A stretch of DNA of 31,035 nt from Sphaeroforma arctica JP610 (GCF_001186125.1 NW_014040014.1:5414-36448); one strand, 5' to 3'. Positions 1 through 9,411 are shown, counted from the stretch's first letter. The notes: generated by a model from the sequence alone, not told the origin. A program made the numbers and translations.

Positions 1-360
1 GCAATTTGATAACACATCTCTCTATATATATATACACTTACATATATAGTATATCTATGTGTATTTATATGTATGCGTATGTATCTTTTTTATATGTGTG
101 CATGTATGTATTTATGTGTATATATATGTATATATATATGTGTATGTGTGTGTGTATGTTTGTGTGTGTGTGTGTGTGTGTATACAATTATATTATAATA
201 TAATACTATATGTATATTTATATATATATATATATATATATGGATATGGATATGAATATATACGAATATATATATATATCTATATATAGATATATATATA
301 TATGTACATATATATATATATGTGTGTGTGTGTGTATGCATATGTATGTATATATTCTTC
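1..360. repeat. TA/TG/TATG microsatellite tract
   Basis: This is almost pure alternating purine-pyrimidine DNA: runs of TA, TG and mixed TATG/TACA units with a few interruptions such as the ATTATAATATAATAC stretch near 187-205. The reading frames across it encode only Tyr, Ile, Val, Cys and His strings, so they are by-products of the repeat and not genes. The longest TG run is near 165-180 and the longest TA run near 222-241. Confidence 0.95.
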
Positions 361-850
361 AGGGTTTATTTTAAGTGGCATATCTACGTTTGAAACGACT
401 GATATATATACCACATGTGTAAATCGTTTTAAACTGATTTTGTCAAATTTTAAATATGAATACGCTTGCACTTTTCACGTCGCCACATGTTTAGATTTAC
501 TATATCGTGAGCGACATTCTTTTGTTTAGTCCTATGTAGTGCTAGCTTTTGGACAATGATTTACGTATCGTGATGGAGATTGTTTCACTATGTGAATATA
601 TGCTCGTTTGTATATTCATAATAATATGTGAACTCATTCTTGCTCAACTGCATGTGTACCAAGAGAGACAAGCGTGCATTGTCTATACTCCATCAACCTA
701 CGAAGGAGTTTAGTTTTAAGTGTGAATGTACAACGTATAAATAAACGTAAGTGCACTTGCATAGCTATGATTTCGTGGCAGAAACACTATGCAATTCAAC
801 CTGGCAGAGCTTCGATACGTAGATCTTGCTATATGGCTCATTGTTACTAT
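361..850. other. Non-coding flank 3' of the globin-like gene
   Basis: I see no gene, RNA or repeat here. The DNA is AT-rich and lies just beyond the stop codon of the minus-strand gene, so its right part may hold that gene's 3' untranslated region. The only minus-strand AATAAA I noted (TTTATT on the plus strand at 365-370) is too far away to call a polyadenylation site with any confidence. Confidence 0.5.
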
Positions 851-1786
851 TTAATTTACCTCGCCCGTGATCAACTGCTCAGGCCCACTGGCTCGCCGGA
901 GTTTATTCCCTTTGCTCGGTTGACTGGTCAGCACACTCGTACCACTTGCTCTTCTCAATGCTTTACTATTATTAACGTGGAGTGTGTTACTAGCCACAGG
1001 CTTGACTGTACTACTATTAATAGTCAGAGCCTGAGTGAGTTCTTTGCTTCCTCTCCTCGTTAACTCACTATCTGATCTCGATTTCGTACCCAACGCTCTG
1101 CGAAGGGAGCCCAACCTATCGGCTTTAATCGCACTTCTGGGAACCATCAGTTTGTACTCGTCGCCGTCATTCAGCATATCTAGGAACTTTTGATTCGTTA
1201 TATCCAGATACACGACCAAATTCGCAATAGCCTCTTTGGTTACTTCCGATCGTTCCGACTGCTTGCAGGCAAAGTGCGCGAGGTTCGCGTACTCTGCTGC
1301 CCAGGCCTCTCGCACATCAGTCTTAAAATCATCCTCCTCCAGACATATTTGTAGTGTGCGAAGTAAAGCCCTTCCGGCCAGAATGTGTGTATGCATACTG
1401 AAATCAAGATCCTTCACTAATTTTTTATACTTCTGCTTCTTCTTGTCGATCTCATTAGTGGGTGATTCGTCATAATTTACTACGACTGATAAAAGCAATG
1501 CAATATACTCGCTCTGTAATGGTAGGTCAGGGAATAGCTCTTGTGTTTCTGGAATATGCAGGAATAGATTATCGAAGTACACACTTAAAAACTTAGACAT
1601 GGGATATGTACCTTCGGGTAACTTCATCCCACGCACCAAGGCCCACGAATCGCGTACACATGGTTTGAAGTCCAAAGCTATGTTTGACGACGACAACACA
1701 TGTTCAAGTTCTGATCCACGCAATTGGCTTCTGTGCCGTGAGGGTGTTTGCATACGTGTCGTTGATTTCAGCGTCGACATCGTCAT
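851..1786 (-). CDS. Globin-like domain protein with RRxS-rich C-terminal tail
   Basis: The frame encodes 311 residues from the ATG at 1786-1784, which has A at -3. The frame is open further upstream but has no earlier ATG. Residues ~41-173 read like a globin fold: a helix-A tryptophan (W48), a B/C segment YFDNLFLHIPETQELFP that resembles the globin pattern F..LF..P....FP, an E-like helix around 92-107, and G/H helices ending in REAWAAEYANLAHF, which match the end of neuroglobin-type sequences closely. Counting back from the G helix, the proximal position F8 falls on V124 (next to K125) and not on histidine, and the CD region is short, so ordinary heme binding is doubtful. The tail (~215-311) is basic and serine-rich, with R-R-x-S motifs at S247, S281 and S300, two of them reading LRRASG. 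These fit protein kinase A consensus sites. There are no membrane segments or signal peptide. The globin assignment is an inference from pattern; an intron-split 5' end cannot be ruled out. Confidence 0.65.
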   Translation of the reverse strand: MTMSTLKSTTRMQTPSRHRSQLRGSELEHVLSSSNIALDFKPCVRDSWALVRGMKLPEGTYPMSKFLSVYFDNLFLHIPETQELFPDLPLQSEYIALLLSVVVNYDESPTNEIDKKKQKYKKLVKDLDFSMHTHILAGRALLRTLQICLEEDDFKTDVREAWAAEYANLAHFACKQSERSEVTKEAIANLVVYLDITNQKFLDMLNDGDEYKLMVPRSAIKADRLGSLRRALGTKSRSDSELTRRGSKELTQALTINSSTVKPVASNTLHVNNSKALRRASGTSVLTSQPSKGNKLRRASGPEQLITGEVN

Positions 1787-2127
1787 TTTGCTATCCTTCA
1801 CACAGGCGACCACGTGACAGATAAACTTCGCGCAGTATAGGTCTGTTCAGAATTGAATAGCAGCTGTCGGTCAATCGCCTATTTTAAAACATATATTTCA
1901 AAATATACATTTACAAGTATTGTTCTTTTGTATGTCTGTCATGTATGATACGTAGTTATTTTTTAGTCAGATAGTCAAAGAAGTATATTTTTACAAATCA
2001 GAGCCTTGTTACATATCGCCGACCAAAGTGGTATGCACCTTGCAATATGATTTTGGGCTTTTGGGCTTTTGGATCCTTTGATAAGCAGTAACTGGGCCTG
2101 GGGCCAGTGGCCGTAAGAACGATATCT
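1787..2127. other. Upstream region of the globin-like gene
   Basis: This stretch lies between the start codon of the minus-strand globin-like gene and the left target-site duplication of the DNA transposon. It should hold the gene's 5' untranslated region and promoter, but I cannot point to a clear TATA or initiator element. Near 2048-2080 a short unit (TTTTGGGC) is repeated in tandem. No other gene is seen. Confidence 0.45.
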
Positions 2128-2135
2128 ATAATAAA

Positions 2136-2153
2136 CTGGGCTGGTATAAGACA
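2136..2153 (+). repeat. Left terminal inverted repeat of TIR transposon
   Basis: The 18 bases CTGGGCTGGTATAAGACA begin directly after the left copy of ATAATAAA. They pair with the right end at 3722-3739 with one mismatch. Confidence 0.9.
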
Positions 2154-2167
2154 GCACTTTTCGTTCT

Positions 2168-2215
2168 GAAGACATGTCGCGACAGCCTGAAACTACTTTG
2201 TTAAGAAGACATGTC
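2168..2215 (+). repeat. Left subterminal repeat of TIR transposon
   Basis: This ~48-bp segment contains the palindrome TGTCGCGACA at 2175-2184, then CTGAAACTA, then GTTAAGAAGACATGTC. The same order and orientation occurs at 3671-3719 near the other end. Subterminal direct copies like this are typical transposase-binding arrays in DNA transposons; that role is inferred. Confidence 0.75.
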
Positions 2216-3670
2216 CGAGACATGGCGTCTTTAATAGATGTCTTTTGAAAACTGGTCAAAACCCCATTTGTCCAATAGGATTGCCGTATTCAAAATCATC
2301 CAATAAATGAGGTATATATTCAAACGAAAAAGACATCGACATACCGCGAATTGCACCTAGAAAAATCAACGAAATGCACCTCTGATAAAAGGGGTACAAA
2401 TCGGGCCGAAAATTAAGAAGCGTTCCAGATTTTCTGTATCCAGATTTTTATTTAATCCCAATATTTTTTAGAACATTTCCAGATAAAGTATTTCCTAAAT
2501 GACCTGCAAAGGAGCCAAGGTCGTACGTAGTACAAGCCGAACATTTTTTATACTTGAGTCTAACACTACATAGGAATCCTCCAAAACACGATTATTGCGT
2601 CTATTTATACATAATTAGTAAAAGTTTCAATGTTGTCACTTACGAATATTGTCAAAAAAAACATCGTTTATGAATTCTTAGAACCGTAATGCAAGTTACA
2701 GCTGCTAAAATCGAGAAAAGTGTGTTTACGCCATTCAATGTGCCATGCAATCGATTGCACGATGAATCTCAATTCCTAAACTTTTGGTCAAAACTCACTA
2801 CATATCCACCCACAAGTGATTACAATAACATTATTTTAGTTTGATTATGCTAATATAAGTATAACGATAGTCTGAAAATACTAACGAAGGAATATTTTTG
2901 AATACGCACTCTATATGGATGTCATTGATGGGCATGCATGCACGTGAATGGTGCTTTTGAGCAAGTATAATAAGCCCTCTGTGCCACAATGATAGGTTCT
3001 GAACTAATAAAACTTGTATTTATTATATATGAGGACCCTCAGAAGGTTCAAACTGCTAATACGTGACATGGAAATCCAAGATTTGACATGGTCGAAAAGT
3101 GCACAATCCTGTTCATAAATCGATACATAACTGTATTAACCAGTAGAGCTATCAACTTGGCGCCTTTGCAAAAATATTTTGAAATGTTTCTAGAAAAAGT
3201 CTAGAAAACCAAATTAGGATTGTATCCAAAATCAGATATAGTGAATTAGGTTTGCTTCTTAAAAATCAGATCCCCTCAGTACAAGGATGGGGTGTTAAAC
3301 AGGCGATGAAACTAATCAGGAAAACACTAAATATTTACAAATAATATTTTGACGTTGGCCTATAATTTGACCGACTTTAAAATTTAAAAAACTGTCAACA
3401 CTCGACACTCAACCGACACAAGTTCCAGCGGACAGAACCCCCGCCAAAAACGGTACTCGCCGGAAACTCAAACAGAAAACGAAAACAAAAACTAAAAAAT
3501 GCATGAAAAAAACTGGGGTCATACACAGGTTTAATATACATTCCCCGGTCCTACTGTCTTGGACTACTGCACCTGTATACAGGTCATATAGGACTGGTTG
3601 GCGTCTTTTACTTGTCGACAGAAGACACGACATCACGACACGGTCTTCAATGTCAAGACTATTTGGTTAA

Positions 3671-3719
3671 GAAGACTTGTCGCGACAGGACTGAAACTAG
3701 TTAGTTAAGAAGACATGTC
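3671..3719 (+). repeat. Right subterminal repeat of TIR transposon
   Basis: This is the counterpart of 2168-2215 in the same orientation, with TGTCGCGACA at 3678-3687 and GACATGTC at 3712-3719. The two copies differ at a handful of bases. Confidence 0.75.
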
Positions 3720-3721
3720 TT

Positions 3722-3739
3722 TGTCGTATACCAGCCCAG
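3722..3739 (-). repeat. Right terminal inverted repeat of TIR transposon
   Basis: This is the reverse complement of the left TIR with one difference. It is followed at once by the right copy of the 8-bp duplication ATAATAAA (3740-3747). Confidence 0.9.
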
Positions 3740-3771
3740 ATAATAAATAATATTAACAAATGGACGCAGTC

Positions 3772-3834
3772 TCGGAGTCTCTGGAGTCTGGACTCTGGAC
3801 TCTGGACTCTGGACTCTGGACTCTGGACTCTGGA
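3772..3834. repeat. 7-bp minisatellite (ACTCTGG)n
   Basis: Six consecutive exact ACTCTGG units run from 3792 to 3833, preceded by degenerate units that read as variants of CTCTGGAGT. It lies just outside the TIR transposon. No coding potential is apparent. Confidence 0.9.
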
Positions 3835-3889
3835 GCCTGGCGCCCGGGGCGGTTGCGGACAAAAGTCTCTCAAACTCAGAGAGAAAACT

Positions 3890-4052
3890 GACGACTACCG
3901 ATTTCCGACTTCCGACTCCGACTCCGACTCCGATTCACAGAGTCACAGTCACAGACTCACAGACTCACAGACGCACACTCTCACATTAAGACATGTGAGA
4001 GTCTGAGAGACTGAGAACTGAAGACTCACAGTCCTCTCTCAGTTCTCGCGCA
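3890..4052. repeat. Low-complexity GACTCC/CACAGACT tract
   Basis: Short overlapping repeats run through this stretch: first CCGACT units (3905-3935), then CACAGACT/CACAGTCA units (3936-3980), then GAGAGTCTGAGAGACTGAGA. With the neighbouring ACTCTGG array it forms a ~280-bp block of related simple sequence, probably made by replication slippage. Confidence 0.8.
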
Positions 4053-4490
4053 AAAAAAAAAAATCTTTTATTTTTTATAAGAAGGCTGTGGTTTGAAAAC
4101 ATGTTTTGCCTCAGAGTTAAAAAAACATCCACTTGAGGACTTTTAGGCATGTGAGCCTGTATATTTGAAAAGGCTATGTGTGAGCGTATTATTTTTTTAA
4201 AAGAAAAAGGTATTACTCAGTGATATACTTTACATACTATTAGTATTATTTCAATTTTTTTAAATCCAACATAATGCTGACTTTTTAAAAACAAAAAACA
4301 AATAACTTCAGGTTCGTAAATATTTATGTACTGAACTTCTAAAGTTAATTCCCTCTCGGCTCTCGGGCTCTCGGTCTCTCCCAATGGTCAATGGAGGCCC
4401 GGGAGGGTGGGATGGTGGACTCGCGTAGAGAGGGGGGACTGGGCCCACTGAGGGCTGGGGCCTAACGTCAATAAGTTAGACGTGCACGAG
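4053..4490. other. Intergenic stretch without recognised features
   Basis: AT-rich DNA is followed by a short GC-rich patch near 4350-4470 made of CTCTCGG and GGGAGGG-like runs. No frame of believable length or composition is seen on either strand. Confidence 0.5.
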
Positions 4491-4494
4491 GTAA

Positions 4495-4546
4495 ACGTTG
4501 TATTTTTAACGGTAACTTTTAGATAAATGAAAGTTATAACTTTTAT
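4495..4546 (+). repeat. Degenerate direct repeat, copy 1
   Basis: About 52 bp, with the pattern CGTTGTATTTTTAACGGTAAC, then GATAAATGAAAGTTATAACTT. It matches 5031-5084 in the same orientation at roughly three quarters of positions by eye. It contains the perfect palindrome AAAGTTATAACTTT. Confidence 0.6.
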
Positions 4547-5030
4547 TTGGGACAAATCAATTATCAATTTTTCAAATGTGCACTCGACAAGTTGTCCTAT
4601 GAGTGAACAAATTGGGCCACGAAATGCGTAATAGCCAATCAGAATCTACAACTAATTGACTTGACATTTGGCAATACCCACATTTTGAATGTATCACTTA
4701 GTTAACCTTCGTCTCCTCGAAGTACCTGGCCCGTATTGTCATTGATGTGCAAAACAAACAACTATGAAGTATCTTTTAGACATTTCTCAAAGTATATACT
4801 ACATATTCACGTACACTTTGCACATATTGCCAGCTCTGAGAGGCGTTGAAGCGCTCGAAGAAGCTTTTGAACGCGCACATAACAAAATTTATGTTGCAAG
4901 TTGTAGGCTTTTTAGGAAAGTGGCGGGGGTATTGATAAATGTGCGCCCTAAACAAACAGTACAAATATCTGACGCCAACTTGACCTGGAAAATGCACCTA
5001 TAATATATCAGGCTGTACCTAGCAGTTATA
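4547..5030. other. Block between two degenerate direct repeats
   Basis: This 484-bp block is bracketed by the direct repeat pair 4495-4546 and 5031-5084, which makes the whole ~590-bp unit look like an old inserted or duplicated sequence. It contains a 79-codon plus-strand frame (4764-5003) without recognisable motifs and an antisense frame of similar length, so I do not call a gene. No terminal inverted repeats were found. Confidence 0.35.
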
Positions 5031-5084
5031 ACCGTTGGATTTTTATCGTTAACTTTTTGATAAATAGAAGTTATAACGTTTAAC
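5031..5084 (+). repeat. Degenerate direct repeat, copy 2
   Basis: Second copy of the ~52-bp sequence at 4495-4546, reading CGTTGGATTTTTATCGTTAAC, then GATAAATAGAAGTTATAACG. The shared GATAAAT-GAAGTTATAAC core is the best conserved part. Confidence 0.6.
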
Positions 5085-5096
5085 TTATTGAGGCTA

Positions 5097-5355
5097 GGCT
5101 GGGGCGCTGGGAAGAGCGGGACAGAGCCTCAGGTCTCAGGAGAGGTAATTGGTGAATGGTGTTTTTATTTTTTTCCTGTATCAATATTTTTTTGGGGGTT
5201 TTTTGTTTTGTATGTTTTTTTCAGTTTTTCAGAGAATGGAATGCAGCGACGAACATAAAAGTATTAATGCTCGAGTCCGTGTCCAAAACCGCATCTGGTC
5301 CATTCACAAAAGTAGGGTCGATATTTATGGGCCCAGCCGCCCCAGCGCCCCAGCC
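5097..5355. repeat. 15-bp perfect GC-rich inverted repeat pair
   Basis: GGCTGGGGCGCTGGG at 5097-5111 is exactly the reverse complement of CCCAGCGCCCCAGCC at 5341-5355. The arms lie 229 bp apart and the similarity does not extend beyond them. No target-site duplication is evident. It may be a remnant of a small DNA element or chance within GC-rich low-complexity sequence. Confidence 0.5.
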
Positions 5356-5852
5356 CCCCAGGTGAGGCGACCCTGGCCTAAGTACCGAACTATTACAGGT
5401 GTATACCGGTGGCCAGTGGGCAGTCGTGCACTCAAATAATAATATATTTAAAACAACGTGTACATGTGTACACATGTTGAGAACAATGTGTGATGTCTTT
5501 AAGTTATTAAAATACTTTCAAGTCCCACACAGTACATGAGGCTCAGCCTTTTGGTTCAGCCCGAGGATGGCGTCAACCTTACTGACAATTTCAAAGGGTA
5601 GTACATTGTGTTTCTGCTACTTGCACCCTCTTCATAAAATCAAAAACACCTTTCACTATTTTTAATACTGTTTTTTGTGTTCATAACACAGACCTGGGAG
5701 ACGGAGACTCTATATGTCACCGTCTCTATTATTATTTATTCAATATTGACTGAAGAACAAACAACAGTCAAGAGGTATCAGTTTTCGAAACATAAACTAC
5801 ATCTGTAATCTGAAATAGGATGCAACGCCTCAATATTGATCTAAACTTTGAA

Positions 5853-5886
5853 CGTTTTACGCATACGAAATGATTACAAAACGTTG
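5853..5886 (+). repeat. Dispersed ~35-bp motif, copy 1
   Basis: Sequence of the form CGTTTTACGCATACGAAATG, then ATTACAAAACGTTG. It aligns with 6503-6537 and more loosely with 8360-8409 and 9546-9595. Confidence 0.6.
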
Positions 5887-6502
5887 CAACGCATAGGGGT
5901 AACTATTCTGACCTCAAATTATTTCACATATGAGATCCATATAGTGCACCTAACATGTGATTTCTGGCCACAAAGCTAGCGTTCAACCAATCAAACGCGA
6001 CTGAAAACTGATGACCATTGTTTTTTTTGGCCGCTCACCACGACGGTTTGTGACACTTTGTGTACTAGAACTGGTCTGTCTGTAAGTCTCTAGTGAGTAG
6101 TGACCTGTGTGTACACTGTATGTCTTTACATCGTACTGAAATATGAATGAATACACACTTCTTTCAACGCATGGAGGCATAGAGGCTTAGGCATACTAGC
6201 GTGTTTATATAAGATATACTTGCTATGGAAAGTGTACTTGTTAGCAATCCGTTGCAGGTATATATACAATTATACACACAGCAACACACAACAGTAACAC
6301 AGTAAACACACAACATCTAACAAACGGCCCCATAGTCATACTATTAACTATGTTTGTATGATTGCCCATACGAGGTCTGGCGGGCCTTTCTATCCGTAAC
6401 CGACAGGAAAATGAGGGCGGGGCGGCGGGGTCGTGGCCCGCGGGCCCGGGCGTGGCGGTCAAATACTATGACCCAGAAATGACCCCTCGTATGAATTTTG
6501 GG

Positions 6503-6537
6503 ACTTTTACGCATACGCAATGGTTTCGAAACGTTTC
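6503..6537 (+). repeat. Dispersed ~35-bp motif, copy 2
   Basis: Reads CTTTTACGCATACGCAATGG, then TTTCGAAACGTTTC. It is the closest relative of the copy at 5853-5886. The motif is roughly symmetrical, starting CGTTTTACG and ending GAAACG. Confidence 0.6.
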
Positions 6538-8040
6538 AAAGTATAACGGTATGAGGTCTGCTTCTGAATATTATTAAAAATATCATTTGAATTGCACAAC
6601 TGTTATTGCACTGTATTTCAACAATGTTGAATTTTGTTGTCCCGTACTGTTTGTAAATAGCAGGTCCAAGGGATTTTGTCCTGTTCTGTGATTTCAATAC
6701 ATACATAACCGCAATTCCAAAAAAAAAAAAATAGAATATAAATTCAAGAAAATATCATAACTTCATATTGTTATCAATTTTATGTTCATTGGTACCGATA
6801 GCCGTATAGACACATTCATTGGAAATTGAGAAGCAATATGGATATCCGGGGGCTTGGTATTAAGAAGACTGAACAATTCACCGGTCACCCTGAACTTAAG
6901 ATCTTGAGTCATGGACTCCTTGGAGGGAATTTTTTTTAAACCCGCCCTTAATGTATTGTTTGTTAAAAAACCCCAACCCTAATACAAAAGATTTGGAAAG
7001 AGAAAAATTTTATAAAAATCATCCTTATCGGGATCTTTGCCTCCAAGTTAGGAACTCCAGGTCTGCTCCGAGTCTCTGGGACATCGATGATATCAGTTAT
7101 TTCTATTTATCATTTTGAGAGAGCCTCGTCCAGTCGTCCTCCAGAGTACAGGCTCCAGAATCCTACTTTGTTAGCTTTTTTAAACATATTTTTTTTAAAA
7201 GGGTCTCCAACAAGTCTCCAACTCTCCATCAGTCCACACTGACTCCACAGTTCCACACCACCCGAATTCCCAACTTCAGAACTTCAGAAACCGACAGAAG
7301 GTAATAGTTTCTTGAACTGAATTTTTTTTATGTACCCTCGGGCCTCGTGTTGAATGTTTTAAAATTATGAGTGGGCAGATATTAAAAAAAACTATATAAA
7401 AATACCAACTACTACTATGTGATTTTATTGCGATACTGATTAGATCTATACCTTTGTTTTGTTTTTTTGTTTTTGTTTTAAATACAAGTAGAAAGTATTT
7501 ATTGTCCGACCTACTTACATAGTAGCAAACAAACAAAATATGAGCATACTCTCTGGCTCTATTTGTTTGTTTTTTTTATACAAATGTACCAATGAACATA
7601 AATACATTTGCCCTATGGTGCATACCTAACCTCATTACGTTTTCCATTAAATTGCAAAAAGAAAGGCGTTTACGTTCAAAGTTTATACTAGAATATAGTC
7701 TTATGGGTTTACAAATCGGTACATTTTTTGAGGCGGCCTAAACGTCACGAATTGTCATATTTTCACTTTGCGTCAGTTGTGAATATTTTTCAAATCACCT
7801 TTTCATTGGACATTAAGCGTTTCGTAGCCCTGTCAGAAAGGTCAATTTCTCAGGTGCAAACTTGGAAAATTATCACGGTCGATTTGAAAATATCGAATAA
7901 GGTAGAACGTGTTGAGCTTCGGTGCATACTGCCTAACGTCATGGCCTTCTGTTCAGTTTTTTAATAATAAAAAGGGCTATGTATAATGTATGGTGCCGTG
8001 CAAAAATCTCATTTTTAAAATTTGCACTCATCAGATATCA

Positions 8041-8195
8041 CTCTACAGTCTACACTGTCTGCAGTCTGCACTCTGTACTCTGTAGTCTACACTCTACAGT
8101 GATCAATCTGTTACTGTATTACATAACTATTTACACTACATACACTCCAGTGACTCCACACTCTACAGTCTACACCTACACTCTACAGTTCGATT
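8041..8195. repeat. CTCTACAGTCTACA cluster
   Basis: The unit CTCTACAGTCTACAC occurs at 8041-8055 and 8161-8175, with shorter copies (CTCTACAGT) at 8092-8100 and 8181-8189 and related CTGTACTCTGTAG variants between. It looks like an interrupted minisatellite. The reading frames through it are repetitive and not gene-like. Confidence 0.7.
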
Positions 8196-8526
8196 ACAAT
8201 AAAAGTATACACACAGCAGGAGGCCCGGGGCCGGAGGTCATGGACTTTATTAGAGGGGTGAGTCCGTGAGTCCGTGTCACAGTCACACAGGCACACCGCA
8301 CACAGCACGAGCGCACGACAGCCACGACTGCAGACTTCAATACGTGCTTCATACATGCTGAAAACGTAGTACGTTTTATGTTGAGGCTTAGTTTTGAAAC
8401 CGTTTTCTCGTTTCTAGGTAGTATACTGGGAGCCAATTCTAAAAAATATTTTTATTTGGATCTACTTTTACAGTAGAATATCTGCGCAACTATAAACAAT
8501 TCAATAAATATTTTGGTGAATTATAG
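8196..8526. other. Intergenic stretch without a gene
   Basis: GC-rich low-complexity DNA (CACAGTCACACAGGCACACC-like, 8270-8330) is followed by AT-rich DNA. The only recognisable item is the repeat copy at 8360-8409. Confidence 0.45.
8360..8409 (+). repeat. Dispersed motif, extended copy 3
   Basis: Shares AACGTAGTACGTTTTATGTT followed by TTTTGAAACCGTTT with the copy at 9546-9595 over about 50 bp, and the shorter CGTTTTA...GAAAC core with the copies at 5853 and 6503. Confidence 0.55.
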
Positions 8527-9411
8527 TTGGCGGGCACATACCCAGATTCCTATAACGTTGGTCCAACAAGGAGATCGCGGCAATGGCCCGGCACCAATAC
8601 TACTACCAACTGGTTATGGGTAAACCGCCAACCTCAAACCGAGACACAGCCAGACACGACAGCTTCAATCGCTGCTTCGAGCCTACACGAATCCGGCTCT
8701 GTGCTATGATTGTAACGAATACGTACATGTTCACATTGCTCGACTACCGCACCGACGGCTGTCTCTGCCCTGTCTGCCCCGGTAGCCACTACCAGCCACT
8801 TTACCTGCATCCAACAACTGATTCGACGCAACCTGGTAGGCCCGAAACTACCGCCCATTGGCACCGACGTCCTTCAGCAATTGTAGGAGTGCCACGACCT
8901 CCACGGTATCTGGACCCTCCACGAACACCTTGGATCTTTTCTCCAGCATGTTGAAGAACCACCGTACCCTCACCCGTCCCTGACACATCAACAGATGTTC
9001 CCCATACCCCGGCTAATCACGCTGTTGAAGTACTACTTTCAAATATCGGTTCAACCCTAATCATCGCGCTTGTTGGTTCCGACTATGATACTTCCGATCC
9101 AGGCCAGCCAACGCATACCGAATTCATCCTTGGTCTGGTGCGGCATTGGCTTACCCCCATCCTCGTTTCTCGACCGGATTATGACGGATAACCTGGTCCT
9201 TCTCGGTATTTCGTACTCTGCACTAACCCATTCCGCGGCATTACACGGCGCAGACCCGATCCGTACCACGGAGGTGGGTACTCTACTTAGTAGGTCAGCA
9301 AGCGAATATATGAAACATTCGATAGTAACAATGTTTTGTCAACACCGACCCGAATTGACTCAGCACATATCTTCCATTGTCGACTCACTTGGCCCAAGCT
9401 TCAAACGGTAA
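8527..9411 (+). mobile_element. Possible gag-like fossil (weak)
   Basis: This stretch is GC-richer than its flanks and its plus-strand translations are rich in Pro, Thr, Ser, Arg and His, as in many retroelement gag regions. A zinc-knuckle-like segment, CYDCNEYVHVH, lies near 8702-8735. The region upstream is polar and disordered-looking. I find no protease or reverse transcriptase motif in it. If real, it is an old, heavily decayed gag remnant with several breaks, lying upstream of and in the same orientation as element A. It could also be a decayed or intron-containing host gene. The call rests mainly on composition and the knuckle trace. Confidence 0.3.

Larger units (their letters stand above)
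2128..3747. mobile_element. Non-autonomous TIR DNA transposon (8-bp TSD)
   Basis: The element itself spans 2136-3739 (1,604 bp). Its ends are inverted repeats: CTGGGCTGGTATAAGACA on the left and the reverse complement of CTGGGCTGGTATACGACA on the right, 17 of 18 identical. The flanking 8 bases are the same on both sides, ATAATAAA at 2128-2135 and at 3740-3747, a perfect target-site duplication. Inside each end lies a ~48-bp subterminal repeat containing the palindromes TGTCGCGACA and GACATGTC. There is no transposase-like frame, so the copy is non-autonomous, either a MITE-like derivative or a large internal deletion. An 8-bp duplication is known for hAT, P and Merlin-type elements. The end sequence CTGGG does not fit the usual hAT start (C/T-A-R-N-G) well, so the superfamily is open. 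Confidence 0.9.
5356..8040. other. Gene desert with scattered repeat fragments
   Basis: No frame with protein-like composition is found in these ~2.7 kb. They include a GC-rich patch at 6410-6465, homopolymer A/T tracts (near 6720, 6930, 7320, 7445) and two copies of a ~35-bp motif listed separately. CATACGAGG at 6367-6375 and CCTCGTATG at 6484-6492 form a short inverted pair around the GC-rich patch. Confidence 0.5.

Noticed and set aside
6-341. Long open frames on both strands in the first 340 bases
   Set aside because: They encode only Tyr/Ile/Val/Cys/His strings from TA/TG repeats; this is microsatellite, not coding DNA.
1787-1813. Start of the globin-like protein at 1813
   Set aside because: That codon is GTG; the first ATG in the frame is at 1786, which also has A at -3, so the shorter start is preferred for a eukaryote.
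674-1817. Plus-strand frames opposite the globin-like gene (674-1063, 1236-1475, 1599-1817)
   Set aside because: They are antisense to a longer frame with domain-like content and have no motifs of their own.
3409-3636. 75-codon minus-strand frame inside the TIR transposon
   Set aside because: No transposase motif, low complexity and short; treated as chance.
5149-5475. Overlapping frames around 5149-5475 on both strands
   Set aside because: The plus-strand frames begin with Phe-rich runs from poly-T and end in Pro-rich low complexity; no domain or consistent strand preference.
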